The notes: generated from the letters alone by a model not told the origin. Counted from the stretch's first letter, positions 35,752 to 47,754 are shown. The stretch: DNA of 55,889 nucleotides from Betaproteobacteria bacterium RIFCSPLOWO2_12_FULL_62_58 (GCA_001772005.1 MERI01000201.1:1-55889), one strand, 5' to 3'. Translations and numbers: made by a program.

Positions 35752-38292
35752 ATGACTGCAATCACGCGTTCTCTCGGGGGCGGGCGTTTCCTGCTGACTT
35801 ACGCGCTCATCCTTGGCCCATTTCGGGAGAACCCGGGACGAACCGCGCTTGCGCTCGGCGCGATCGCGCTGGGCGTCGCACTGGGCGTCGCAGTCCATCT
35901 CATAAACGCCAGTGCGGTGAACGAGTTCGAACTGGCGGCCCGGCATCTTGCCGGGGAAGCCGATCTGGTGGTACGCGGTCCCCGCGCCGGTTTCGAAGAA
36001 CCGCTTTATCCCCGCCTGGCGCGGATGCCGCAGGTTGAAGCGGCCAACCCGGCCGTCGAAGCGGAAGTGCAGCTCGCCGGCCGCCAGGACACGCTCAAGA
36101 TCGTCGGCTTCGACCCCTTGCGCGCAGCGCAGGTGCAACCCGCGCTGCTACCCGAGCGCTCCGGCATGGTGACGGAACTGTTCGACGCCGACGCCGTGCT
36201 GTTGAGCCCCGTTGCGGCGGAATGGCTCGGGTTGAAGTCCGGTGACGAACTCCGCCTTTACGTCGGCACGGGCACGGTCGCGCTCAGGGTCATCGGTCTC
36301 CTGCCGCACGGGGCATACCGCCAGCGTCTCGCTATCATGGATATCGCCGCGGCTCAATGGCGGCTGGCGCGTCTCGGGCGTCTCAATCGCATCGACCTGA
36401 AGCTCAAGCCCGGCGTCGATGTCGCAAGCTTCCGCCGTGAATTGCAGCGCACCCTGCCGGCCGGCGTGCACGCCATTACGCCTGAAACGGAAGCCGGGCG
36501 CACTGCGAGTCTGTCGCGCGCCTATCGCCTGAATCTCGACATGCTGGCGATGATTGCGCTTTTCACCGGCGCTTTTCTCGTATTCTCGTCCCAAGTCCTT
36601 GCGCTCCTGCGCCGCCGCTCCCAAATCGCGCTGCTGCGCGTGATCGGCGTGACGCGCGCCGCACTTGCATTGCAGCTCATTGCCGAGGGCGCGGTGGTCG
36701 GAGCGCTGGGCGGCGCTGCCGGGGTGCTTCTCGGTTACATGCTGGCGCACTTTGCCGTAACGCTCGCAGGCGTCGATCTTGGCGCGGGCTATTTTCGTGC
36801 GGTCGCTGCGAGTCTCGACGCCGAACCGCAGGCTCTCGCCCTGTTTTTCGCGCTCGGCATACTGTTCGCGATGCTTGGCGCAGCCGCGCCGGCATGGGAA
36901 GCCGCTCGCCGGCCCCCTGCACAAGCGCTGCGCGCGGGCGATGAGGAAGAAGGCCTCCGGAAACTTCGCAGCACCGGATGGGGCATTGCGGCGATCGCAG
37001 CCGGTTTGGGGCTCGCATTGCTGCCGGCGATCAACGGATTGCCGATTGCAGGTTACGTCGCGATCGGGTTGATCCTGCTGGGCAGCGTGCTTGTCATGCC
37101 GCACCTTGCCGCCGCATGTCTCAAGCGCCTGCCGCTGCCCTCGCGCGCTCCGGCAGCCATCGCGGTGGCTCAACTCAAAGCCACGCCTCGCCAGGCGGCG
37201 ATCAGCATTGCGGCGATCGTCATCAGCATGAGCCTCATGGTCTCGATGCTCATCATGGTAAGTTCATTCCGTGTCTCGCTCGAAGCCTGGCTTGAACGGA
37301 TGCTTCCCGCCGACCTCTATTTGCGCGCCGCGCGGAGCGGCGAGACAGGCTTTCTCACCCCGGGCGAGCAGGCGCGCATTGCCGCTACGCCGGGACTCGA
37401 TAAGGTCGAATTCCTGCGCAGCCAGAATCTGCTGCTCAATCCCGAGCGCCCGCCGCTGACGCTGCTGGCGCGACCCATCGAGGCCGCGGCGGCGGACAAA
37501 GTACTGCCGCTTAAGGCACCCCCGCTGGTGCCGCGCGCGGATGAGCCGCCGCCGGTGTGGATCTCCGAAGTGGCAGCCGATCTGTATGCGTGGCGCACGG
37601 GCGATCGGGTGCGGCTGCCGATCGGAGATACGTCGCTGTTCTACACGGTCGCCGGCGTGTGGCGCGACTATGCGCGGCAGAACGGCGCCATCGTAATCGA
37701 CCGCAAGCTCTACATTCAACTCACCGGCGATCGCCTCGCCAATGACGCCGCCCTGTGGCTCGCCACGGGCACCACCGTCGCCGCAGCGCAGCGCGCCCTG
37801 CGCGAGCGTCTCAGCGATACCGAGGGCATTGAAATCGCCACCACGCGAGAAGTGCGCGCCGTATCGCTTGCGATATTCGACCGCACGTTCGCGATTACCT
37901 ATGCGCTCGAGGTCGCGGCCGTTGCCATCGGTCTTTTGGGGGTGAGCATGAGCTTTGGCGCCCAGGCCCTTGCCCGGCGGCGCGAATTCGGTGTGCTGCG
38001 CCACATCGGCATGACGCGCCGCGAAATCGCCGTCATGCTCGGCTCAGAAGGTGCGATCGTCACCGCTTTCGGCGCCGCTTTCGGCCTGGCCGCCGGATGG
38101 ATCGTGAGCCTCATACTGGTCCACGTCGTCAACCGTCAGTCCTTCCACTGGAGCATGGAACTTCATGTGCCGTGGCTGCCGCTCGCGGGGTTCGCGGCGC
38201 TGGTCGTTGTCGCCGCGGTCGCAACCGCGATCTGGAGTGGCCGCGCGGCGATGGATAGTGATGTCGTTCGCGCAGTGCGGGAAGATTGGTAA
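35752..38292 (+). CDS. FtsX-like ABC permease, large duplicated type
   Basis: 846-residue permease with two FtsX domains. There is an N-terminal helix (about 30-50) and a periplasmic MacB-like region. A first helix trio lies around 275-415, a second periplasmic part follows, and a C-terminal trio lies around 720-840 (VAAVAIGLLGVSMSFGAQALARR). This ten-helix layout is seen in proteins that extract or move lipids and lipoproteins. The ATG at 35752 lies at the end of a degenerate ATTCACC repeat tract that separates it from the ATPase gene. Longer readings are translated repeat. Confidence 0.92.
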   Translation: MTAITRSLGGGRFLLTYALILGPFRENPGRTALALGAIALGVALGVAVHLINASAVNEFELAARHLAGEADLVVRGPRAGFEEPLYPRLARMPQVEAANPAVEAEVQLAGRQDTLKIVGFDPLRAAQVQPALLPERSGMVTELFDADAVLLSPVAAEWLGLKSGDELRLYVGTGTVALRVIGLLPHGAYRQRLAIMDIAAAQWRLARLGRLNRIDLKLKPGVDVASFRRELQRTLPAGVHAITPETEAGRTASLSRAYRLNLDMLAMIALFTGAFLVFSSQVLALLRRRSQIALLRVIGVTRAALALQLIAEGAVVGALGGAAGVLLGYMLAHFAVTLAGVDLGAGYFRAVAASLDAEPQALALFFALGILFAMLGAAAPAWEAARRPPAQALRAGDEEEGLRKLRSTGWGIAAIAAGLGLALLPAINGLPIAGYVAIGLILLGSVLVMPHLAAACLKRLPLPSRAPAAIAVAQLKATPRQAAISIAAIVISMSLMVSMLIMVSSFRVSLEAWLERMLPADLYLRAARSGETGFLTPGEQARIAATPGLDKVEFLRSQNLLLNPERPPLTLLARPIEAAAADKVLPLKAPPLVPRADEPPPVWISEVAADLYAWRTGDRVRLPIGDTSLFYTVAGVWRDYARQNGAIVIDRKLYIQLTGDRLANDAALWLATGTTVAAAQRALRERLSDTEGIEIATTREVRAVSLAIFDRTFAITYALEVAAVAIGLLGVSMSFGAQALARRREFGVLRHIGMTRREIAVMLGSEGAIVTAFGAAFGLAAGWIVSLILVHVVNRQSFHWSMELHVPWLPLAGFAALVVVAAVATAIWSGRAAMDSDVVRAVREDW

Positions 38293-38311
38293 CTTCGGTG
38301 AGCGGTGAACA

Positions 38312-39433
38312 GTGAACGGTAAGCTGAAAAATCCCACTTTGAGCAGACGACGTACGCTGACTCTGCTTGGCGGATTGCTCGTCGCACCGAAAGCTTTTGC
38401 ACAGGCCGCCGCTCACCGCTTACCGCTTACGTCTTTCGCGCCGGTCGTGCCAGGTTACCGCCTGCGTTTTCCGCACGATGAAGGCAGTCATCCCGATTTC
38501 CGCCTCGAGTGGTGGTACATCACCGGCTGGCTGAATGACGCCGCGGCGCGGCCACTCGGCTTTCAGATCACGTTCTTCCGCGCGCGGCCTGAGTTGAAAC
38601 ACGACAACCCGAGCGCATTCACGCCGCGCCAGATCATGATTGCCCACGCTGCGATCAGTGACCCGTTGCACGGCAGGTTGATCCATGCGCAGCGCGCGGC
38701 GCGCGCCGGCTTTGAGCTGGCCGGCGCGGACGAAGGCCGCACGCGGGTGTGGATAGACCATTGGTCGCTCGAACAGCGCGACGGCACTTATCGCGCGCAG
38801 TTGCCGGCACAGGAATTTCAGCTTGACTTCACGTTTGCCCCGACGCAACCGCCCCTGCTCCAGGGCGAGTACGGCTTGAGCCGCAAAGGTCCTGCGCCGG
38901 AATCCGCGAGTTACTACTACAGCCTGCCCCACCTCGAAGTGACCGGCACGCTCGCGCGTAGAGGCAAACCGCAAACCGTCACCGGCAGCGCCTGGCTCGA
39001 CCACGAATGGTCATCGAGCTACCTGGCCAAAGAAGCCGTGGGCTGGGACTGGATCGGCGTCAATCTCGACGACGGCGGCGCGCTGATGGCGTTCCGCATG
39101 CGCGATAAAAACGGCGGAAGCTTCTGGGCCGGCGGCGCTCTGCGCCGCGCCGATGGCAGCAGCAGGATATTCTCATTTTCTGAAGTGCAGTTTACCCCCC
39201 GCCGTGAATGGCGTTCGGCGCGCACCGGAACGAGCTATCCGGTATCGTGGCTCGTGAGAGCGGGAGATCGTGAGGTCGTAATCGAACCGCTATTCGACGA
39301 CCAGGAACACGACACCCGCAATTCGACGGGAGCAATCTACTGGGAAGGCGCGGCACACGCCCTGGTTGACGGCAAGCCGGCAGGACGCGGCTATCTGGAA
39401 CTCACCGGCTACTGGCGTCCGCTGAGATTCTAG
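38312..39433 (+). CDS. AttH/CrtC-type lipocalin-like protein
   Basis: 373-residue exported protein of the carotenoid-1,2-hydratase/AttH family. The N-terminus has a twin-arginine-like motif (SRRRTLTLLGG) and a signal region. The domain begins FPHDEGSHPDFRLEWWYITGWL, followed by GFQITFFRAR and SAWLDHEWSS, the hallmark blocks. No carotenoid genes are nearby, so hydratase activity is not implied. The linked ABC ATPase and permease match the Agrobacterium attEFGH-type arrangement. The start is a GTG at 38312 inside a degenerate GTGAACAGTGAACG tract, so the exact N-terminus is uncertain. Confidence 0.9.
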   Translation: MNGKLKNPTLSRRRTLTLLGGLLVAPKAFAQAAAHRLPLTSFAPVVPGYRLRFPHDEGSHPDFRLEWWYITGWLNDAAARPLGFQITFFRARPELKHDNPSAFTPRQIMIAHAAISDPLHGRLIHAQRAARAGFELAGADEGRTRVWIDHWSLEQRDGTYRAQLPAQEFQLDFTFAPTQPPLLQGEYGLSRKGPAPESASYYYSLPHLEVTGTLARRGKPQTVTGSAWLDHEWSSSYLAKEAVGWDWIGVNLDDGGALMAFRMRDKNGGSFWAGGALRRADGSSRIFSFSEVQFTPRREWRSARTGTSYPVSWLVRAGDREVVIEPLFDDQEHDTRNSTGAIYWEGAAHALVDGKPAGRGYLELTGYWRPLRF

Positions 39434-39489
39434 ACCGAAGTTTTGGGTAACGACATCGGAGCGGCCGCCATGCTATGCTGCCCCCAAAA

Positions 39490-39522
39490 AAGCCGGCTCC
39501 GCCTCTCAATAAAGGCCGGCTT
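39490..39522 (+). terminator. stem-loop after the AttH/CrtC-type gene
   Basis: AAGCCGGC and GCCGGCTT form an 8-bp stem with a long loop, preceded by a run of A and followed by TTGTTCCGTT. It is a plausible weak terminator before the GGDEF/EAL gene. Confidence 0.4.
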
Positions 39523-39558
39523 GTTCCGTTATAGCTGGAAGGCTCTGACAAAGGGGGA

Positions 39559-42500
39559 ATGTGCCGGGTGACGCTCACCCGTCCGGCCATTATCATTTAC
39601 CAATTCGCACCCGATCCAGTTCTGCCTGATCCAGGTATGCAGCGAAAATTCGCCAATATCGTCAGCCGCGTGTCGACAGCGTATGTCGTGCTGGCAATCA
39701 GCGTCGTTCTGTCTGTCGCTGCCGCCTATTTGGCGGCAAGCATGGTAGAACGCGAGGCCAGGCTGAAATTCGAAGGCGCCATCAGAGACTCGCCGGACGC
39801 CATCGAATGGCGGATCCGCGCTTATTCCGACGTCCTGCTCGGAATCAGGGGAATGTATATCGCGGCGAATTCCGTGAGCCGGGCGGAATTCCGGAGCTAT
39901 ATCAACAGCCTTGATCTGAACCGCCGTTATCCGGGCATCCAGGTCATTCACTACAGTCAGCGCATCCCTGCCGCGCAGAAGCAGGCACTTGAAGCGCTGG
40001 TGCGCAATGACACCAGCGTTGATCCCCGTGGTTATCCGAACTTTACGGTGAAACCTCCGGGAGACAGGCCGGAGTACGTCGTCGTGCAATATGTCGAGCC
40101 GATGGCCGGAAACGAGGCGGCGCTCGGACTCGATCTCGGCGGCGATGCGGTGCGTCTGGCGGCGCTCGAGCGCACGCGCGATTCCGGCCAGCTCACGGCG
40201 TCCGGCATCATCGCGCTGGCGCTCGATCCGAACAAACACCCGGGTTTCGCGATGCGCGTGCCGCTCTATCGAAAAGGCATGCCGCGCGCCACGGTGACGC
40301 AGCGCCGCGAAGCTTTTACCGGCATGGTGAGCGCATCGTTCGTCGTGATCGACCTGATGCGCGGGGTATTTGGCGAGCAATTCCTGCAGAAAGTCCACGT
40401 GCGCATCCACGACGCGGGATTCCTGGACGCTCCGCAGGGATTGCAGCCGCCCTCCAAGGACAACCTGATGTTCGACAGCGACCGCCTGTTCCGGGCGCTG
40501 TCGCCGCAACAGACCTCAACCGAAGGCGGCCTGTCCGGTCTGACCAGCACGGCAGCCCTCGACGTGGGCGGGCGCCGATGGAATCTGTATTTCAGCGCGC
40601 GGGAGGGATTCATCGCGCCCTCCGAACGCTGGTTGCCGTTGGCCGCTCTGCTCGGCGGGGGCATCATCAGCTTGCTGCTGTTCGGCCTCATACGCTCGCT
40701 CGCCACATCCGGCAGCCGAGCGATCGAGTTGGCCAATCGCATTACCGAAGATCTGCGCAAAAGCGAGGCGAGTCTCGCCGAAGCGCAGCGCATGACCCAG
40801 CAGTTGATCGAGTCGCTGCCGAACCCGATATTCTTCAAAAACACCGACGGCCGCTACCTCGGGGTAAACAAGGCATGGGAAACCTACTTCAACACCCCGC
40901 GCCAGGCATTCCTGGGCAAGACGGTACACGACCTCTACCCCGCCAACCCGGAGGTCGCGGATCGGCTGCAGGCAATGGATCAGGTGCTGTGGGACCGGCC
41001 CGGATCCCAGATGTACGAAACGTCGATCACGACCCCCGACGGCCAGCGCCATGACACCATTTACTACAAGGCCACTTTCACCCGCGCCGACGGCAGCGTC
41101 GCGGGATTGATCGGCACCATCATCGACATCACCGAGCGCAAGGAGCTGGAACGGCGTTTCCGCGAGACCTTCGACCAGGCCGCGGTCGGCATCGTCCACA
41201 CCTCCCTCGATGGCAAGTACCTCCAGGTCAACCAGAAGTTCTGCGAGATGCTGGGATACAGCGAGTCCGAGATGGTGGGGCGCGCGGCGGCCGATTTCAC
41301 GCACCCCGAAGACCATGACAAAGGCGGGCAGTCCCGGCAATTGATCTGGGAGGGCAAGCTCAACAAGTTCGCGGAAGAAAAACGCTATCTCCGCAAAGAC
41401 GGGAGCGTGCTCTGGACCAACCGCACGGTGTCGCTGGCGCGCGACGCTTCCGGCAAGCCGATGTATTTCATCCGGGTGATCGAGGACATCGGCGAGCGCA
41501 AGGAGATCGAGGAACGTTACCGCGCGACCTTCGACAATGCGCCGATCGGAATCATGCACACCGCGGTTGGCGACTACCGGATACTGCGCGCGAACCGCAA
41601 GCTCTCCGAGATGCTCGGATACACGCAGGACGAGTTGCTCGGTATGACCAGCACCGACATCGTGCATCCTGATTACCGGTTCTCGGACAGGTCCAAGTAC
41701 AACGAACCAATGCTGAGCAACGGGTTACAGTCGTTCACCTCCGAGCGGAAATTCGTTCGCAAGGACGGATCATCGTTCTGGGTCAACCGCACCGTGTCGC
41801 TGGTGAGGGATGCGGCCGGCGAGCCGCTCTACTTCATCCGCATCATCGAGGACATCAGCGAGCGCAAGCAGGCGGAAGCGCGCCAAGCGATGGAGCATGC
41901 CGTGACTCGCGTACTCGCCGACGCCGAGACCCTGGCCGAGGCGATTCCCAAGATCATCCAGACCATCTGCGAAACGATGGGGTGGCACTGCGGCGCGCGC
42001 TGGCGGTGGGACAAAGAGACCGGGCTGCTGCGGTGCGTCGAATGCTGGGGGATCGACACGCCCGAAATCCGCGAGTTCATGGCGGAAAATTCGAAACGGA
42101 TCGTGAATCCGGCGTCGATGCCGGGCCGGGGACTGGTGCGGCGCGTCTATAACACGGGCCAGCCCGTATGGATCGCCGACATCTCGGAGGAAAAGGGTTT
42201 AAACCGTGCGCCCCTGGTAATCAAGGCCGGACTGCACGGTGCCTTCGGTTTTCCCCTGCTGCTCGGCGCCGAGGTGCTCGGAGTGATGGAGTTCTTTCAC
42301 CGCGACGTGCGTGAGCTCGACGACATGCTGATTCAGATCGCGCAGTCGGTCGGCAACCAGATCGGCCAGTTCATGGCGCGCAGGCAGGCGGAGGAGCGCG
42401 TCCGCCATCTCGCGCACTATGACGAGATCACCGGCTTGCCCAACCGCAACATGTTCAACCAGCGCCTGAGCCATGCGATCGACCAGTCAAAGCGCCACGG

Positions 42501-43716
42501 GCGCCGCCTTGCCGTACTGTTCATCGATCTGGACCGATTCAAGGTGATCAACGACACCCTCGGACACGATGCGGGGGACGAACTGCTGCGCGATGTGGCG
42601 AAGCGGCTCGAGGAGAACTTGCGCGCAACCGACACCGTGGCCCGCCTGGGCGGCGACGAGTTCGTCGTGTTGATCGAAGAGGTACCCGATCCGCTTTACG
42701 TCGGCAGCCTCGCCCAGAAGCTGATCGCGGCGCTGAACACGGGTTTCATGCTGTCGGAAAAGGAATATCACATTTCCGCGAGCATCGGCGTCAGCGCTTA
42801 TCCGGACGACGGCGACGACTCGCAGACGCTGCTCAAGAATGCCGACATCGCGATGTACCGCGCCAAGGACCAGGGCCGAAACACGTTCCAGTTCTACGCG
42901 GCGCAGATGAACGTCCACTCGGTCGAGCGGCTGGCGCTGGAGTCGGGATTGCGTCGTGCGCTGGAACGCGACGAACTCGTGGTCCACTACCAGCCCAAGG
43001 TCGATGTGCGCAGCGGCGGCATGACCGGCGTGGAAGCGCTGGTACGCTGGCAGCATCCCGAACGCGGGCCGCTGGCGCCGGAAAAATTCATTCCGCTTGC
43101 CGAGGAGACCGGGCTGATCGTGCCGATCGGAGAATGGGTGCTCAGAACCGCGTGCGCGCAGACCCGCGCCTGGCATGGCAAATGGCTCCCTCCGCTGCGG
43201 GTCGCGGTCAATCTCTCGCCACGCCAATTCGAGCGCGGCGATCTGCCGCGGGAAATGATGCGAATACTTCGCGACACCGGCCTCAACCCGGCGCATCTTG
43301 AACTCGAGGTCACGGAGAGCACGGTGATGCACAACCCTGAGCGTGCGGCGGCGATCCTCGGGCAGCTCAAGGCCATGGGGGTGAGCATCGCGATCGACGA
43401 CTTCGGCACCGGCTACTCGTCCCTCGCCTATCTCAAGCGCTTCCCCATCGACAGCGTGAAGATCGACCGCTCGTTTATCGCGGGTCTTCCGGGCGATGCC
43501 GATGACGCCGCCATCACCCGCGGTGTCATCGCCATGGCGCACAGCCTGCGCCTCAACGTGATCGCGGAAGGGGTTGAAACGCCCGAGCAGTCAGAATTCC
43601 TGCGCCAGCACGGCTGCGACGAAATGCAGGGTAACTACGTGAGTCCCCCGCTGCCGGAACAGCGCTTCATGGCCCTGCTGCAGGACAGTAGCGCCACGGA
43701 TCGCACCATCCCCTGA
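39559..43716 (+). CDS. Multi-sensor diguanylate cyclase/phosphodiesterase ([25 protein letters not shown])
   Basis: 1385-residue cyclic-di-GMP enzyme. It has a membrane helix near 38-60, a periplasmic CHASE-like domain to about 355 (ESIRDSPDAIEW-like segment) and a second helix near 362-380. Then come PAS domains starting about 410, 530 and 651 and a GAF domain about 780-937. The cyclase domain has an intact GGDEF at 1031-1035. The EAL domain is intact too (EAL at 1159-1161, DDFGTGYSSLAYL, KIDRSFI). Both activities are therefore possible. The ATG at 39559 follows AGGGGG with short spacing; an ATG at 39637 is a fair alternative. It is a single gene convergent with clpB. Confidence 0.92.
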   Translation: MCRVTLTRPAIIIYQFAPDPVLPDPGMQRKFANIVSRVSTAYVVLAISVVLSVAAAYLAASMVEREARLKFEGAIRDSPDAIEWRIRAYSDVLLGIRGMYIAANSVSRAEFRSYINSLDLNRRYPGIQVIHYSQRIPAAQKQALEALVRNDTSVDPRGYPNFTVKPPGDRPEYVVVQYVEPMAGNEAALGLDLGGDAVRLAALERTRDSGQLTASGIIALALDPNKHPGFAMRVPLYRKGMPRATVTQRREAFTGMVSASFVVIDLMRGVFGEQFLQKVHVRIHDAGFLDAPQGLQPPSKDNLMFDSDRLFRALSPQQTSTEGGLSGLTSTAALDVGGRRWNLYFSAREGFIAPSERWLPLAALLGGGIISLLLFGLIRSLATSGSRAIELANRITEDLRKSEASLAEAQRMTQQLIESLPNPIFFKNTDGRYLGVNKAWETYFNTPRQAFLGKTVHDLYPANPEVADRLQAMDQVLWDRPGSQMYETSITTPDGQRHDTIYYKATFTRADGSVAGLIGTIIDITERKELERRFRETFDQAAVGIVHTSLDGKYLQVNQKFCEMLGYSESEMVGRAAADFTHPEDHDKGGQSRQLIWEGKLNKFAEEKRYLRKDGSVLWTNRTVSLARDASGKPMYFIRVIEDIGERKEIEERYRATFDNAPIGIMHTAVGDYRILRANRKLSEMLGYTQDELLGMTSTDIVHPDYRFSDRSKYNEPMLSNGLQSFTSERKFVRKDGSSFWVNRTVSLVRDAAGEPLYFIRIIEDISERKQAEARQAMEHAVTRVLADAETLAEAIPKIIQTICETMGWHCGARWRWDKETGLLRCVECWGIDTPEIREFMAENSKRIVNPASMPGRGLVRRVYNTGQPVWIADISEEKGLNRAPLVIKAGLHGAFGFPLLLGAEVLGVMEFFHRDVRELDDMLIQIAQSVGNQIGQFMARRQAEERVRHLAHYDEITGLPNRNMFNQRLSHAIDQSKRHGRRLAVLFIDLDRFKVINDTLGHDAGDELLRDVAKRLEENLRATDTVARLGGDEFVVLIEEVPDPLYVGSLAQKLIAALNTGFMLSEKEYHISASIGVSAYPDDGDDSQTLLKNADIAMYRAKDQGRNTFQFYAAQMNVHSVERLALESGLRRALERDELVVHYQPKVDVRSGGMTGVEALVRWQHPERGPLAPEKFIPLAEETGLIVPIGEWVLRTACAQTRAWHGKWLPPLRVAVNLSPRQFERGDLPREMMRILRDTGLNPAHLELEVTESTVMHNPERAAAILGQLKAMGVSIAIDDFGTGYSSLAYLKRFPIDSVKIDRSFIAGLPGDADDAAITRGVIAMAHSLRLNVIAEGVETPEQSEFLRQHGCDEMQGNYVSPPLPEQRFMALLQDSSATDRTIP

Positions 43717-43805
43717 GTGTCGCAGGCAGTCGTTGGAATGCCGGAGCACCGGCCCGAACCACGCCCTTCGCTCTGCGATAGCCACGGTGCGCGCGGCGCG
43801 ATTCG

Positions 43806-46418
<2,613 letters not shown>

Positions 46419-46425
46419 AAGGTTC

Positions 46426-46619
46426 AGCAGCCTGTCGGACTTGACAGTCTACAGGCTGCTAACAGCAAAACCGGCGGACAGTTCAATAAGCCCCCAGCCG
46501 ATAGAGTCGAACATGAAGCAAAGCTACGGTGAATTCGCATGTCTGTCATCCTCTCTTGCGGTTTTTCTGGCGCCGGTTTTGCATTAGGAGTTTGTCGGGG
46601 CTAAGTCCGACAAACTCCT
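46426..46619 (-). repeat. two-hairpin leader element, copy C (5' leader of clpB)
   Basis: A 194-bp element read on the minus strand. The first hairpin is AGGAGTTTGTCGG/CCGACAAACTCCT (46586-46619) and the last is AGCAGCCTGT/ACAGGCTGCT (46426-46460). Inner arms are GCAAAACCGGC and GCCGGTTTTGC. It is closely similar to copy B, including the interior GAGAGGATGACAGACATGCG. It lies between a sigma-32-like promoter and the clpB ATG, so it should be transcribed as nearly the whole leader. Confidence 0.85.
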
Positions 46620-46870
46620 ACCTTATAAAAGATATTGGGGACCGATACCCATTTTCAAGTGCCGGTTTTTCATGTCTTTATGCGCCTCTCATGCTGTTGG
46701 GGACGGCCGCTCCTATGGCGCGCGCGACGAATGACGTAAAATCAGTCCTCGGGCATCGGCAAAGGTCTGTCATGCGTGCAAAGCGTAAAGCCAACGTGAA
46801 ACCGCGCGGAACGTCCTCGCAATCATGGCGGCGGCTGATGCGGAACATCAAATGAGCGCGGCTTGCACCG
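46620..46870. other. divergent region between clpB and cydP
   Basis: About 250 bp. It holds the sigma-32-like promoter for clpB (46632-46659, minus). A very basic 27-codon open frame lies at 46772-46855 (begins MRAKRKANVK) with AAAGG before it. This frame could be a short peptide or chance, and no family is recognised. Confidence 0.4.
46632..46659 (-). promoter_or_regulatory. candidate sigma-32 heat-shock promoter of clpB
   Basis: Read on the minus strand, CTTGAAA (46659-46653) matches the sigma-32 -35 box exactly. CCCCAATAT (46640-46632) approximates the -10 box CCCCATnT, with 12 bp between. The predicted transcript start falls within a few bases of the repeat element that leads into clpB. 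Gene identity adds support because clpB is a classical sigma-32 target. Confidence 0.65.
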
Positions 46871-47107
46871 ATGCCTGAACCCGACACGGGCCTGCGCCGC
46901 ACGCCGTTGTGGAAGGAAATCACCATCATCCTGGTGATCAAGGCGGTGGCCCTGTACCTGATCTGGCTCGCTTTTTTCTCCCACCCCGTCGTCAAGCACC
47001 TTGACGCAGGCGCCGTCGCCGGCTCGCTGCTCAAACCCGCCCCACAACCTGCGCAACCACCCTCGTTACAGGAGCCCGGCAATGCTGCCCGACCTGGAAC
47101 TCGTTGA
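46871..47107 (+). CDS. cydP: CydP-like small membrane protein of cytochrome bd oxidase operon
   Basis: 78-residue protein with one membrane helix (about 17-37, [19 protein letters not shown]) preceded by a short charged N-terminus (LRRTPLWKE) and followed by a Pro-rich tail. Small proteins of this form precede cydAB in many beta- and gammaproteobacteria and are named CydP, a bd-oxidase accessory. The ATG follows the end of the basic leader by a few bases. It overlaps the start of the cydA remnant by 26 nt. With cydAB largely missing downstream its function may be lost. Confidence 0.85.
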   Translation: MPEPDTGLRRTPLWKEITIILVIKAVALYLIWLAFFSHPVVKHLDAGAVAGSLLKPAPQPAQPPSLQEPGNAARPGTR

Positions 47108-47405
47108 TGTCTCGCGTCTGCAATTCGCGGTCACCGCGATGTACCACTTCCTGTTCGTGCCGCTCACGCTCGGACTGTCGTGGATTCTGGTGATCATGGA
47201 ATCGGTCTACGTGATGACCGGGCAGCATGTCTACAAAGACATGACGCAGTTCTGGGGCAAGCTCTTCGGCATCGGCCTCGCGCTGGCCTTCGGCATCATC
47301 AACGTAATGTGGCTGGAGGCCTCGTACGCATTCGGCGAACTCGATGAACACAAAGTCAAACAGCGCTTCAAGGAACGCAGCGAAGATCGTGCCGGTGAAA
47401 ATTAA
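47082..47405 (+). pseudogene. cydA: cydA-cydX chimera: cytochrome bd subunit I N-terminus joined in frame to CydX-like C-terminus
   Basis: 107-residue open frame. Residues 1 to about 63 are unmistakable CydA ([20 protein letters not shown], then [13 protein letters not shown]), including the heme-ligand His in MYHF. At about 47266-47273 the sequence changes. The rest ([15 protein letters not shown], then a charged tail) matches the end of a CydX/YbgT small subunit. CydA is normally about 500 residues and is followed by cydB and cydX, so roughly 2.5 kb appears deleted with both ends left in frame. A functional product is unlikely. An assembly join at the short shared GGCATC stretch is the main alternative. 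Confidence 0.8.
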
Positions 47406-47607
47406 AGCACTGGTTTTCGACGCTTACGGCACGCTGTTCGACGTCCACTCGGTCGTCGCGCTGCGCGACAGGCTCTATCCCGGGAAAGGCGCGGCGCTAA
47501 TTTGCATCATTTGCTGCAACGCTGCATTAATAAAATGGAAGCACCCATTGAAAAATTTTATTCGGCACGCACGGGGCATGCCGAATGAATACTTGACTTC
47601 CTGCTAG
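47395..47607 (+). pseudogene. truncated haloacid-dehalogenase (type II HAD) gene remnant
   Basis: A GTG at 47395 begins [20 protein letters not shown], the exact opening of (S)-2-haloacid dehalogenase-type HAD proteins with the nucleophile Asp in DAYGTLFD. After about 34 residues (PGKGAAL, near 47497) similarity stops. The frame continues 35 residues into unrelated Cys-rich sequence until a stop. A full enzyme has about 220-240 residues, including the other three HAD motifs. It overlaps the cydA-cydX chimera by 11 nt. The break adds to evidence of deletion or misassembly here. Confidence 0.8.
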
Positions 47608-47620
47608 GGCCGACTAAAAC
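47593..47620 (+). promoter_or_regulatory. candidate promoter for the YeiH-type exporter gene
   Basis: TTGACT at 47593-47598 and TAAAAC at 47615-47620 are spaced 16 bp apart, about 135 nt before the ATG. An 8-bp hairpin (ATTCGGCA/TGCCGAAT, 47560-47586) lies just upstream. The patch is AT-rich relative to its neighbours. Confidence 0.35.
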
Positions 47621-47754
47621 TATGGCTGCTTGCGTTCCCGCTCTTTGCGGGTCGCAATATTCGGCTGCGATTTTGGCCGGATAGCAAAGAATAAAAAGCA
47701 GCGCGCAGGAACGCGCATCGCCCGGATTCCAACGTTGCAAATAGGGAGGAGCAC

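Noticed and set aside
38312..39433. Carotenoid 1,2-hydratase as an enzymatic call
   Set aside because: Family resemblance exists but no carotenoid genes are nearby and the ABC context fits AttH better, so only the fold is claimed.
46458..46541. Small peptide gene inside leader element copy C (minus strand, after GAGAGGATGACAGAC)
   Set aside because: Copy B has the same start region but reaches a stop after 18 codons with a different sequence, and copy A lacks it, so protein-level conservation is absent.
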